From: Paludibacteraceae bacterium
Lineage (GTDB): Bacteria; Bacteroidota; Bacteroidia; Bacteroidales; Paludibacteraceae
NCBI GenBank assembly: GCA_905235225.1
Contig: CAJOKE010000015.1
Location: 62,001 to 126,000, forward strand
DNA: 64,000 nt
Reading direction: 5' to 3'
The position numbers were made by a program, and so were the translations under genes. Positions within the stretch are counted from its first letter, which is position 1. Each line of letters opens with the position of its first letter. The notes under the pieces are model-generated. The model saw nothing but the letters and a program-made list of their open reading frames with translations. It was not told where the DNA came from and ran no database searches. Positions 44,979 through 53,444 of this stretch are shown piece after piece.

Positions 44979-46909
44979 ATAAACTGCTCATTCTCACTGA
45001 CGCACCGACCGCACCGCTCTTTTCTCCGCGGATCAGGTATCTTGTGACCAACCTGCAAAAACTCGGATGGTCTGTAACCGTCGTCAGCGAATGCGTTCCA
45101 CAAAACGATTTTACGTTTCCTGAATGCAAACATCTGAAATTCCGCTATTATCTGTCTGGACACTCCGTTCAAAATCGTATCCGATGGTGGTGCGACCAGC
45201 TCTTTAATAGGAAAGAACATGATTTCTACCGCTTTGCCATAAACAATTTGACATCATCGGATTTTGATGTCGTTCTTTGCTCTACATTCAGCACTTTCCC
45301 ACTGCCTTCTGCGGCACGCTTGGCGGAACAGTGGGGTATTCCCCTTTTTGCAGACCTGAGAGACATTGCGGAACAATGGGGAGACACTTCCTTTGCCGGC
45401 AAGGCTCTCAACACACATTCAAAGGCACTCAATCACGCCATATTCAAATGCTATACCGCACGAGCCGTCAGACAACGCAATAAGGCTCTGAAAGCGGTAC
45501 AAGCCATCACTACCGTTTCACCGTGGCACATGCAATTCCTTGCCGCCATACACAACGATGTACACCTGATTTACAATGGTTTTGACGAAGATACTTTCTA
45601 TCCCGAAGATACCACTTCCGGGCATTTCGTAATATCATATACCGGCAAAATATACGACTTCGGATTGCGAAATCCACAACTGCTATTTCAGGCACTCGGT
45701 GAACTCAGACAAGACAACATCCTGCCTCAACATCTGCAACTGCACTTCTACTCCGAAGAACCGATATTGAACGCCCTGCACGACATGGCGCAACATTATC
45801 GCGTGGACGATATCCTTTACACACATCCCTTCCTGCCGAACAAGGATATTCCGCACATCCTGCACCGCACTTCCATAGCACTGTTACTGACGAACAAGGC
45901 GGATCGCAAAGGACCGCATGGTATTATGACCACTAAATTCTTTGAGGCTCTCGGTGTCGAAAAACCCGTCCTATGTGTCCGCTCGGACGAAGACTGTCTC
46001 GCACAGGTAATACTAGACACCAATGCCGGAATTGCCGCAACTTCGGCTGAACAGGTTAAATCATTCATTCTCGACAAATACAAAGAGTGGGAAAAAAACG
46101 GATTCACACGCCAACCCGTCAGAAACAAACAACTCTTTACACGTTCCTGTCAGGCACAGCAGTTTGAACAACTGCTAACTGGTAATATGCTGAATGACAA
46201 AATGATAAATGTCATTATTCCCGCCTACAACGCCGGACCATATATCGCTCAATGTCTCCGCTCCGTCAAACAACAATCATACACGAATTGGATGTGTATT
46301 ATTGTCAATGATGCCGCCACTGATGATACCGCACGGATTGCGCAACAGTTCGTACAATCCGACCCGCGATTTATCCTTCTTACACATGACACTAACAAAG
46401 GACAATCCGCCGCGCGAAACACGGCACTTGATTATATCCAAAACCACCCCTGCGACTTTATCACATTCGTGGATGCGGACGACTGCATCGAACCCGGCTA
46501 CCTTCAGACGCTTATCCGCCACATCGGAAATCATGACATCATCCAAACCGGATATAAACGCTTCACTGACAACGGCAGCATTATTGAATCCAAACTGCCC
46601 CGCCATCCCTACCGCTTTGTCGCACCATGGGCAAGACTGTACCGTACACAAGTACTCAAAGATATACGTTTTCCCGAAGGAATGATTTACGAAGATATCA
46701 TCTTCTCACTGCAGCTTTGGGCGAAACACCCTGCCGCAATAGTCATACCTTATACCGGCTACAACTACCGTCTCAACCGCGCTTCCACTACCGCGCACAT
46801 TGATAAAACCGCACAACGCAAACTGTACGATGCCATCCGCCGGACTAATGCACCGCTTTGGCTCAAAATATATACACTCATTCGCCTTAAATTACATTTT
46901 CGAAAATGA
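44975..46909 (+). CDS. bifunctional glycosyltransferase: GT4-like domain fused to GT2 domain
   Basis: Residues 1-~400 form a GT-B fold of the GT4 type: MNKLLILTDAPTAPLFSPR, IPLFADLRDIAEQWG, and the donor-site region GPHGIMTTKFFEALGVEKPVL with its conserved Glu. At ~410 a second protein begins in frame (MINVIIPAYNAGPYIAQCLR), a GT-A fold of family GT2 with FVDADDCIEPGY (the DxD motif) and MIYEDIIFSLQLW. Each half has roughly the length of a free-standing enzyme, so this is a fusion of two sugar transferases for one glycan. It overlaps both neighbouring genes by four bases. Confidence 0.88.
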   Translation: MNKLLILTDAPTAPLFSPRIRYLVTNLQKLGWSVTVVSECVPQNDFTFPECKHLKFRYYLSGHSVQNRIRWWCDQLFNRKEHDFYRFAINNLTSSDFDVVLCSTFSTFPLPSAARLAEQWGIPLFADLRDIAEQWGDTSFAGKALNTHSKALNHAIFKCYTARAVRQRNKALKAVQAITTVSPWHMQFLAAIHNDVHLIYNGFDEDTFYPEDTTSGHFVISYTGKIYDFGLRNPQLLFQALGELRQDNILPQHLQLHFYSEEPILNALHDMAQHYRVDDILYTHPFLPNKDIPHILHRTSIALLLTNKADRKGPHGIMTTKFFEALGVEKPVLCVRSDEDCLAQVILDTNAGIAATSAEQVKSFILDKYKEWEKNGFTRQPVRNKQLFTRSCQAQQFEQLLTGNMLNDKMINVIIPAYNAGPYIAQCLRSVKQQSYTNWMCIIVNDAATDDTARIAQQFVQSDPRFILLTHDTNKGQSAARNTALDYIQNHPCDFITFVDADDCIEPGYLQTLIRHIGNHDIIQTGYKRFTDNGSIIESKLPRHPYRFVAPWARLYRTQVLKDIRFPEGMIYEDIIFSLQLWAKHPAAIVIPYTGYNYRLNRASTTAHIDKTAQRKLYDAIRRTNAPLWLKIYTLIRLKLHFRK

Positions 46910-48261
46910 ATACCACGGACTTTATTACGCTCTTGCATCGGGAAGTCGTTCCCGCCATCGGATGTACAGAACCCATGTGTGTCGCACTATGTGTCGCACG
47001 AGCCAAAGAAAAACTCGGAAAACTCCCCGACAGCATTACCGTCTATCTGAGTAAAAACATCTATAAAAACGCTATGGCGGTCGGTATTCCCGCAACCGAC
47101 ATGACTGGACTGCCTATCGCTATTGCACTCGGAGCTACCATCGGCAACAGCAACTATGGACTCGAAGTGCTCAAAGACGCTACAGCCGATAATGTGCAGT
47201 ACGCTAAACAATACCTCCGGCGCGTACATCCCGAAATCCGCATTGACACCAATGCGCCGGATATTCTCTACGTCCATACTGTCGTCGCTACACAAGACGG
47301 ACAGTCCGCTCAGGCTACTATACAAGGCACACACGACCACTTCATCGACAATGACCATGCAGATAATCATGGCGCGACTGCAGAAACCAACAGCCCGTCA
47401 GCAACCGACTCCCTTGACTCATTAAACATATCTTCCTTACGCGAAGTGTATGACTTCGCGCTCAATGTCCCGCTGCATCATGTCAACTTCCTTATGGACG
47501 GCGCAAAAATGAACATGGCGGCGGCGGAAAAATCGTTCATGGGGACTTACGGACACGGATTAGGAAGGCTGCTCCATACCGTCAGCAACCAGCACCTCAA
47601 TAACACACAACCGACACAAATATCCAACATCTTCGGCGATACACTCTTCACTAAAATTCTCTGCTATACCTGCGGAGCTTGTGACGCACGTATGGCAGGA
47701 GCTATGATACCCGTCATGTCTAACTCCGGCAGCGGAAACCAGGGTATCAGCTGCTCTATTCCGGTTTATCTCTATGCACTCGAACATAACTGCGATGAAG
47801 AACTCACACTCCGCGCACTTACACTCAGCAACCTCACCGTCATCTATATCAAACAGTCACTCGGCAGGCTCTCCGCTCTTTGCGGATGTGTCGTCGCCGC
47901 TACAGGCTCCGCTGCCGGACTGACTTACCTCATGGGAGGGCAATATGACGAAATAACGTTCGCCATCAAAAACATGATCGCTAATATATCCGGCATGATC
48001 TGCGACGGAGCAAAACCTGCCTGCGCACTCAAGGTCACAAGCGGTGTCGCCACAGCCGTCCTTTCTGCAACCATGGCTATCAACCACTCGTTTGCCGAAG
48101 CCACCGAAGGTATTGTCGAACAGGACATTGACCGAACCATACATAACCTCACCCGTATCGGACACGATGCCATGACACAAACCGATAACCTCATTATCGA
48201 CATCATGACGCATAAAACAGACATCATGACGCATAAAACAGACATCAAGACTCGTAAATAA
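46906..48261 (+). CDS. L-cysteine desulfidase / UPF0597 family protein (CyuA-like)
   Basis: Family members are iron-sulfur enzymes related to L-serine dehydratase that degrade L-cysteine to pyruvate, ammonia and sulfide. Signatures: VVPAIGCTEPMCVALCVARA, AVGIPATDMTGLPIAIALGA, LCYTCGACDARMAGAMIPVMSNSGSGNQG and GMICDGAKPACALKV; the Cys residues in these probably bind the cluster. Length is 451 versus ~430, owing to a low-complexity insertion (~145-170, DNDHADNHGATAETNSPSAT) and a repetitive C-terminus (DIMTHKT twice). It overlaps the glycosyltransferase fusion by four bases and ends the long plus-strand gene run. Confidence 0.9.
   Translation: MNTTDFITLLHREVVPAIGCTEPMCVALCVARAKEKLGKLPDSITVYLSKNIYKNAMAVGIPATDMTGLPIAIALGATIGNSNYGLEVLKDATADNVQYAKQYLRRVHPEIRIDTNAPDILYVHTVVATQDGQSAQATIQGTHDHFIDNDHADNHGATAETNSPSATDSLDSLNISSLREVYDFALNVPLHHVNFLMDGAKMNMAAAEKSFMGTYGHGLGRLLHTVSNQHLNNTQPTQISNIFGDTLFTKILCYTCGACDARMAGAMIPVMSNSGSGNQGISCSIPVYLYALEHNCDEELTLRALTLSNLTVIYIKQSLGRLSALCGCVVAATGSAAGLTYLMGGQYDEITFAIKNMIANISGMICDGAKPACALKVTSGVATAVLSATMAINHSFAEATEGIVEQDIDRTIHNLTRIGHDAMTQTDNLIIDIMTHKTDIMTHKTDIKTRK
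48199..48261 (+). repeat. 21-bp tandem repeat, three units, forming the C-terminus of the CyuA-like gene
   Basis: Units at 48199-48219 and 48220-48240 are identical and encode DIMTHKT. A degenerate third unit at 48241-48261 encodes DIKTRK and supplies the stop codon. The tail is therefore made by repeat expansion, not by the conserved fold. Confidence 0.9.
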
Positions 48262-48302
48262 TATTTTTTTATAACTCTCTGATAATCAGTACCCCTTATC
48301 GC

Positions 48303-48356
48303 ACTATTATTGCACTATTATTGCAGTATTATTGCACTATTTTTGCACTATTCAGC
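48303..48356. repeat. 11-bp tandem repeat, four units plus a partial (ACTATTATTGC)
   Basis: Units at 48303 and 48314 are identical (ACTATTATTGC). Those at 48325 (AGTATTATTGC) and 48336 (ACTATTTTTGC) differ by one base, and a partial fifth starts at 48347. The fourth unit contains TATTTTTG, a match to the -7 consensus TAnnTTTG. The others have one mismatch to it. Confidence 0.92.
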
Positions 48357-48484
48357 ACCCGGATACGGCATTTTGCCGACTCTTTGAACGCACTTTTTCC
48401 TGAAACCTAACCTCTAAGACTAAGAATAATCTTCTGTATTTTCCCGTCAAAATAACGGAATTTTTATATTTCTGCACTTTTTTC

Positions 48485-48515
48485 TTGCACAATCACTGAA
48501 AAAGCACTACCTTTG
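48485..48515 (+). promoter_or_regulatory. promoter of the candidate structured RNA
   Basis: TTGC at 48485-48488, a 19-base spacer and TACCTTTG at 48508-48515. A transcript would begin about ten bases before the 5' arm of the closing helix at 48526. No protein start follows for about 400 bases. Confidence 0.83.
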
Positions 48516-48518
48516 CAC

Positions 48519-48770
48519 CCGATTTCCTACGCTGAAGTTCGATCGCAGGATTATTAATGAGTAATCCGAGAACGGATGGGTGGGAACTACAGCCCTTAAG
48601 GGCATACATATTGATAGCGTTTATTGACGCTTTGTATTTGACCAACTGAAACTTCGCAACTTTCGGAATTAAAAGTCTAAAGCAAAGTGAACGGTAGATG
48701 CTTACGGGTATGACTTATACCCTGCTTTATTATTATAATAAGGCGGTTTGTCATATCAGCGTAGGTTTCC
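48519..48770 (+). ncRNA. candidate structured non-coding RNA (Bacteroidales-1 / 6S-like class possible)
   Basis: A promoter is followed by a segment whose ends pair perfectly: CCTACGCTGA (48526-48535) with TCAGCGTAGG (48756-48765). Local hairpins lie inside: GGATTA/TAATCC, CCCTT/AAGGG, AGCGT/ACGCT, GGGTAT/ATACCC and an AT-rich one ending in AATAAGG. It lacks the tmRNA tag region, the RNase P GAGGAAAGTCC box and known riboswitch core motifs. A free-standing RNA of ~240 bases with its own strong promoter is the best reading. From the size, promoter and closing stem, the Bacteroidales-1 motif or 6S RNA are the first families to test; I cannot confirm either by eye. It could instead be the leader of the caspase operon downstream. 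Ends are approximate. Confidence 0.6.
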
Positions 48771-48801
48771 TGTTGTTTATTTGACTTTTAAGGTAATGCG
48801 A

Positions 48802-48848
48802 AGACCTCAGTTGGTGAATATCAACAGCGAGGTCTACGCTTTCTTTAT
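48802..48848 (+). terminator. possible terminator hairpin downstream of the structured RNA
   Basis: AGACCTC (48802-48808) pairs with GAGGTCT (48829-48835), and GTTG with CAAC inside it. The stem is followed by a moderately T-rich stretch (ACGCTTTCTTTAT) and not by a clean T run. It could end the RNA or attenuate transcription into the operon at 48925. Confidence 0.45.
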
Positions 48849-48924
48849 ATACATCAATGAACTATTTTAGAATAGCCACTATCAAACAATTAATAGCATT
48901 AACTAATTTTTAATTTATGTCAGC

Positions 48925-49470
48925 ATGAAAAGAAGAATCTTTTATTTCTTACTCCTAATACCATTGGGAGTATGTGCGAAACCTTATGATCATAGTTTAG
49001 GGTTGTCTGCTGGTAATTTTAACGGATTATCTTACAAAAGACTCGCCACTGAACATTTTGCCATACAGGCCGACATGGGCGTTCATTTAACACTCTTTGA
49101 TCGTTTATATGGCACATTTGAAATCAACCCTAATCTAATGTATCAGGGAACTATGGTATCATCTCCTGTATGTGATTTTGACTTCTTTGTAGGTGGAGGT
49201 ACCAGTTTCGGATTTATGACGACAGAAATTTTTTCCTCATGGAGATATTCGTCCTTTGGTGGCAAATTCGGATTAAATGCAATTGCCGGTTTGGAAGTCG
49301 CTTTTAATCGAACGCCACTGGCACTTAGTTTTGACTTCAGACCAGGATATGGATTATTTTTTGGAAATGAACCGTATTATAGTAGTTATAGCAATACCTA
49401 CTATTCTGATTTTGAAGTGATTTCCTTCTTTGATTGGGGATTTGCTTTAGGTTTACGTTTTTACATGTAA
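48925..49470 (+). CDS. small outer-membrane beta-barrel protein, first gene of the caspase operon
   Basis: A signal peptide (MKRRIFYFLLLIPLGVCA) precedes 160 residues of alternating strands rich in Phe, Tyr and Gly (GGTSFGFMTTEIF, SFDFRPGYGLFFG), ending WGFALGLRFYM, a C-terminal aromatic strand typical of outer-membrane barrels. I do not recognise a named family. Codon use and base composition are AT-richer than in the genes upstream. The next gene begins 14 bases later. Confidence 0.75.
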   Translation: MKRRIFYFLLLIPLGVCAKPYDHSLGLSAGNFNGLSYKRLATEHFAIQADMGVHLTLFDRLYGTFEINPNLMYQGTMVSSPVCDFDFFVGGGTSFGFMTTEIFSSWRYSSFGGKFGLNAIAGLEVAFNRTPLALSFDFRPGYGLFFGNEPYYSSYSNTYYSDFEVISFFDWGFALGLRFYM

Positions 49471-49484
49471 TTATACTTTGAAAT

Positions 49485-50258
49485 ATGAAAAAAATATTAT
49501 TTCTTCTTGCGTTCTTGAGCGCAGTTACAGTGCAGGCACAAGTAGTTTCTAATGTTCGTGCCATGCAGCAAGACACGACCCTAGTTGTTGTGTACGACCT
49601 CAAAAATGCTGCTACTACTAAATTGGAAGTCTCATTTGATGGAGGCTTGACATTTATTCCTGCTAATTCCGTCAGTGGCGACATTAACAAAACACTACCC
49701 GGAAATAACAGAATCGTTTATTGGAATGCGACAAAAGATGTTGGTTATTTTGATTGCGATAAAATGGTATTCAAAATTACTGCATCCGGACGTAACCTAA
49801 ATACATATGCCAATAATGGTGTTTCCGGACATGCTATAAGTTATAAACATTATCGTGTATATCAGGATGGCAGCGATATAACACCCGATTACAAAAATTT
49901 TCTCCGCAACAACTGCCCACAGGCATACCGTGCATACCAGCGTAGATGGCATGGAATGTTTTGGGGTGGATTGGCGACAACGATTTGTATGATTCCCTTT
50001 ACAATGGGTGCTATTTTTAGTGACAATGATTTTGGTATGGGAGCTTGCTTTGGACTTATGAGTACGTGTATCGTTACCGGGATTCCACTAATGTGTTGTA
50101 GTACCGTATCGGCAAGAAAACAATCTGCAAAAGTTTATAACAATACTTGCGGTTTGTTAGATATGACTTCACTCCAAAACACACATTTGGAAGATCCGCA
50201 AATCAAACTATCATTTACTCCTACCACTTATGGATTAGGTTTATCACTGCAATTTTAA
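49485..50258 (+). CDS. exported protein with N-terminal Ig-like domain and two hydrophobic segments
   Basis: A signal peptide (MKKILFLLAFLSAVTVQAQ) precedes a beta-rich domain (~25-105; TTLVVVYDLKNAATTKLEVSF and RIVYWNATKDVG). This segment resembles the Ig-like domain seen in front of formylglycine-enzyme-like or PEGA-type Bacteroidota proteins. Two hydrophobic stretches follow (~165-185, MFWGGLATTICMIPFTMGAIF; ~192-210, ACFGLMSTCIVTGIPLMCC), then a polar tail ending TYGLGLSLQF. It may be an envelope membrane protein. The function is unknown. It lies 20 bases upstream of the caspase-fold gene. Confidence 0.7.
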   Translation: MKKILFLLAFLSAVTVQAQVVSNVRAMQQDTTLVVVYDLKNAATTKLEVSFDGGLTFIPANSVSGDINKTLPGNNRIVYWNATKDVGYFDCDKMVFKITASGRNLNTYANNGVSGHAISYKHYRVYQDGSDITPDYKNFLRNNCPQAYRAYQRRWHGMFWGGLATTICMIPFTMGAIFSDNDFGMGACFGLMSTCIVTGIPLMCCSTVSARKQSAKVYNNTCGLLDMTSLQNTHLEDPQIKLSFTPTTYGLGLSLQF

Positions 50259-50278
50259 CACTTAAACTTCAGAATATA

Positions 50279-51913
50279 ATGAAAAAGATTTTTTTAATAT
50301 TAGCCGTGATGGCATCCACCCTTGTATCACTGGCTCAATCCAAGCAAGAGGCAAAAAGTGGCATATATCACTTCAAAATTGAGAATCGGGCTAATATCTT
50401 GGAGCGGCTTCAAGCTGCAGAAGCGGAAAGAAGATTATTGCTCATGCAACAGTTAGAAGCGTATAATCAATCGCTAAAACCATCCAACAGGGTCGGTGAC
50501 GGCATTAAAATGGGCGTTCAACCCAATGTCGTCCTACAAAAATCACCCGAAGGACGGGATGAGTTAAACTTGGAATTAGAGTTCTCTTATCAAACAAAAT
50601 CTCCCGAGGAACTACAATTTACCGTTTCTAAAAATACAGATGACTACCCTGCAGGTGCATATCTACCCACACAGTCAAAGGCCTGCAAAACAACACTAAC
50701 CTTTATTAAAAATAAGGTGGATAACGAACTCGCCGAGTATTTCACAAAGGGAACCGATGTTACTATCACCATTACCGGTGTTACTGATGGAACTGCAATT
50801 AGAAGTGCTATACCATATAAGGGAGAATACGGAGACATTGAAAACAGAATGATTTATCTTAATAATGATATTGATGAGGTTACCGTAACTAAAAAAGGGG
50901 GTATTACATCGAATGCACAACTGGCTTTCTTGCGTACTCAAGGAGTGCAAAAGTATTTGGAAACATATGTTGATAATCTACAAAAAACAAATAACCGTTA
51001 CCAGATCTATGCAGTTGAACATCAAGAAAAAGGTGCTCAATTCCGTAAAATATCTGTAAAATTTACCATTCACAAGGCTTTTAACCAACAACTCGCTTCG
51101 ACAACAAACATCCCACTTGAGGAACCGGAAAAAACAAGTGACGTGGATGATAACATCCCTGCTACCAATGACAAAAATGCTAATACATTTGTTGTAATTG
51201 TCGCAAATGAAAAATACAACGAAATTGTTGGTGTAGTACCTTTTGCGCATAACGATGGAGAAATTTTTGAAGAATACTGCATACGGACTTTGGGTATTCC
51301 GACTCGCCAAATCCGATTCGTCAAAGATGCCACCCGAAATCATTTTGATGATGCTATGGAATGGATTAAAGGCATTTCATCTTCGCGCCCGGATGCTCGT
51401 TTTATTGTTTATTATGCTGGACACGGAGTACCTAACGGTGAAGAAACATATCTCCTGCCTGTTGATGCAAATCCCGAAAAACCACAACAAATGTGGTCGC
51501 TTAAAAATATGTACTCAACCTTAAGTGACATGCCATGTAAGGCTGTTATATGCCTATTGGATGCTTGTTTTAGTGGAACCAGACGTAATGGTGAACCCCT
51601 AACGCAAGGCGGAAGAGGTGTTAGAGCTGTCGAGAGGCCTAAAGACCCTGTCCACGGAAATCTCATTGTCATGAGCGCAGCAGATGCAAAACAAACGGCT
51701 TATCCATTTGCTGACCAAAAACATGGATTATTTACTTACTATCTCCTGAAGAGTTTGCAGGATACCAAAGGCACTGTGACGCTTGATAAATTATTTGAAC
51801 AAATCAGCGATAACGTGCGTTTAGAGGCAGCATTGGCAACTAGAGAACAAACTCCGTGTCTTCAAGTTAGCGATGATCTTGGTGAAGCATGGAAAAATAT
51901 GACTCTTAAATAA
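50279..51913 (+). CDS. exported caspase-family (peptidase C14) protein with OmpA-like N-terminal region
   Basis: A signal peptide (MKKIFLILAVMASTLVSLAQ) starts this 544-residue protein. Residues ~155-300 (TDVTITITGVTDGTAI, SNAQLAFLRTQGVQKYLETYV) have the spacing of an OmpA-like peptidoglycan-binding domain, although it is divergent. Residues ~325-535 are a caspase fold with the catalytic dyad His382 in YYAGHG and Cys430 in LLDACFSG, preceded by VVIVANEKYNEI. The open frame extends 44 codons upstream, but only the ATG at 50279 gives a signal peptide. If active, it would be a periplasmic or surface Cys protease. Bacterial caspases cleave after Lys, Arg or Asp; specificity is not readable here. 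Genes on both sides are co-directional with short gaps. Confidence 0.87.
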   Translation: MKKIFLILAVMASTLVSLAQSKQEAKSGIYHFKIENRANILERLQAAEAERRLLLMQQLEAYNQSLKPSNRVGDGIKMGVQPNVVLQKSPEGRDELNLELEFSYQTKSPEELQFTVSKNTDDYPAGAYLPTQSKACKTTLTFIKNKVDNELAEYFTKGTDVTITITGVTDGTAIRSAIPYKGEYGDIENRMIYLNNDIDEVTVTKKGGITSNAQLAFLRTQGVQKYLETYVDNLQKTNNRYQIYAVEHQEKGAQFRKISVKFTIHKAFNQQLASTTNIPLEEPEKTSDVDDNIPATNDKNANTFVVIVANEKYNEIVGVVPFAHNDGEIFEEYCIRTLGIPTRQIRFVKDATRNHFDDAMEWIKGISSSRPDARFIVYYAGHGVPNGEETYLLPVDANPEKPQQMWSLKNMYSTLSDMPCKAVICLLDACFSGTRRNGEPLTQGGRGVRAVERPKDPVHGNLIVMSAADAKQTAYPFADQKHGLFTYYLLKSLQDTKGTVTLDKLFEQISDNVRLEAALATREQTPCLQVSDDLGEAWKNMTLK

Positions 51914-51949
51914 ACAATTAACATCATTAACATTTTAACTTTTAAAGCA

Positions 51950-52585
51950 ATGAAAAAATTTCTATTGGTTGCCATGTCTTTTATCATGGCGTTGAATGTT
52001 CTTTACGCTGCAAATCCGGAAAAGACAGCGCAAACGTATGCAAAAAAACAAGCTAAACAATTTACCAAAGAAGGTTGGCGGGTAGATGGAATCTTCACAC
52101 TTGAAGAAGTATTCTATAACTACCGCAAAGCACTTATGGAAGAAGGTAATTACCAACTGACAGGAGTAGTTAGCGGAAATACATCTACTAAAACCATCAA
52201 CCAAGCTAAACAATGGGCAGCCACTAATGCGGCTATCACCTATGCAAAAGAAGCAGGAATGAGTATGAAAGGAAGAATTGCTGCTTCCGTGCATGCCGCT
52301 GCCGGTGAAGAAGCTGCTTCTGATGATTCCTTCTTTGAAGCATATGAAGCTCTCGTACAAAAAGAAATCAAAGGAGAACTTAAAATGAGCTTCGGATTAT
52401 ATCGCGAAACCAAAAATGGTATCGAATATACTGCATACTACGTGGTAAATGAGGATAAAGCCAGTAAAGCACGAATGCGCGCTTTGGAAAATCTAAAAAA
52501 AGAAAATGATTTCGCAAGAAAACATGCAGAAGATCTCACGAAGTTTGTTCATGAAGGATTCCAACAACCTATGACGGAAGAATGA
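51950..52585 (+). CDS. exported LPP20-like protein of the caspase operon
   Basis: A signal peptide (MKKFLLVAMSFIMALNVLYA) precedes a 190-residue protein rich in Ala, Lys and Glu. The pattern AKKQAKQFTKEGWRV, followed by INQAKQWAATNAAITYAKEAG, resembles a family of Bacteroidota exported proteins with an LPP20-like fold. The function is unknown. It lies 36 bases after the caspase gene and overlaps the following (frameshifted) gene by four bases (ATGA), so the two were translated as a coupled pair. Confidence 0.7.
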   Translation: MKKFLLVAMSFIMALNVLYAANPEKTAQTYAKKQAKQFTKEGWRVDGIFTLEEVFYNYRKALMEEGNYQLTGVVSGNTSTKTINQAKQWAATNAAITYAKEAGMSMKGRIAASVHAAAGEEAASDDSFFEAYEALVQKEIKGELKMSFGLYRETKNGIEYTAYYVVNEDKASKARMRALENLKKENDFARKHAEDLTKFVHEGFQQPMTEE

Positions 52586-53360
52586 AACGATTCCTTACAT
52601 TAAACTTGATGCTAGTTTACTTTCTTATGCTCTGCTCGGCGGAGCATGAGAAAATATAAGGGGAGAATTTCACATGACCATTGAAATGGATATTTCTCCC
52701 AAAACTGCCATGCAATACGCTCTTGAAGATGCAAAAAAGAAAGCATTAGTTGAGGTATGCGGTGAAAAAATGAATGCATGGGATATGGTGGAAAGTTCTT
52801 CCGCTGGCGAAAGTTTCAATAGCTTGAATATGATTCAGATTGATGGTGAAATCGTTGACTATGATGTCTTGGAGCAAAACCATATGGTTAATCCTGTCAG
52901 AAAATCAGAGATTATATACTATTGTATCATCAATGCCCATATAAAAAAAGGAATAGAACCTGATCCCGATTTTGTCGCTTCTATAAAAGGTATAAAAGCA
53001 AGTTATCAGGCGGAAGAAGAACTAACTTTTTCCGTTATTGCATATCGCGATGCATATGTAAAAGTCTTTATTTTTGAAAATGAAGAATTAGGTTACAGGC
53101 TTTATCCGAACGAATTAGAACAACCATTTAAGCTCAACGCTAATCAGGAGTATTTATTTCCAACTAATAAGCGTTCGTCTTACCCTGTTTATACAGATAA
53201 AGATATTGAAACTGATAGAATAGTCTTTGTTTTTACGAAAAACGAACGACCGTTTTATGAGGAAACAACTTCACGGAAAGAGATAGAGAGTTGGATGGCA
53301 AAGATTCCGAATAATCAAAGATTCGTGTATTACACAAGCATTAATATTCTGAAAAAATAA
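52582..53360 (+). pseudogene. exported LPP20-like / DUF4384-like protein, interrupted by a frameshift
   Basis: The ATG at 52582 starts a clean signal peptide (MKRFLTLNLMLVYFLMLCSAEHEKI) that hits a stop at 52657. From ~52650 another frame continues RGEFHMTIEMDISPKTAMQ without interruption to 53360, and has an ATG at 52674. Removing two bases (one AT of AAAATATAAGG) would join them as EKIRGEFH, giving ~258 residues. The C-terminal half (DAYVKVFIFENEELGYRLYPNELEQPF) fits DUF4384, a domain commonly linked to bacterial caspases. The N-terminal half (AMQYALEDAKKKALVEVCG) is LPP20-like. It may be a recent pseudogene, an assembly error, or expressed from 52674 without export. Confidence 0.78.
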
Positions 53361-53444
53361 CATTATACAATCAACATAAATACGCGACTCGTCCCACCAT
53401 CATTGTACGACAATATAGCCTCATTAAAAAAGTGTAGAAGTGTA

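Larger units (their letters stand above)
48262..48924. other. 663-base region without protein genes: repeats, promoter and candidate structured RNA
   Basis: No credible open frame on either strand. From left to right: a T-rich stretch after the CyuA-like gene, an 11-bp tandem repeat (48303-48356), a Bacteroidota promoter (48485-48515), a 240-base segment closed by a 10-bp helix (48526-48765), a terminator-like hairpin (48802-48835) and an AT-rich leader up to the next start codon at 48925, in which I see no TAnnTTTG box. Confidence 0.75.

Noticed and set aside
46906..48261. programmed or broken junction caused by the low-complexity insertion in the CyuA-like gene
   Set aside because: The frame is continuous and all conserved Cys motifs are in register on both sides, so the insertion is tolerated and the gene is intact.
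48519..48770. tmRNA or RNase P RNA as identity of the structured RNA
   Set aside because: No tag-peptide frame ending in Ala-Ala, no tRNA-like ends, and no GAGGAAAGTCC-type P4 box were found.
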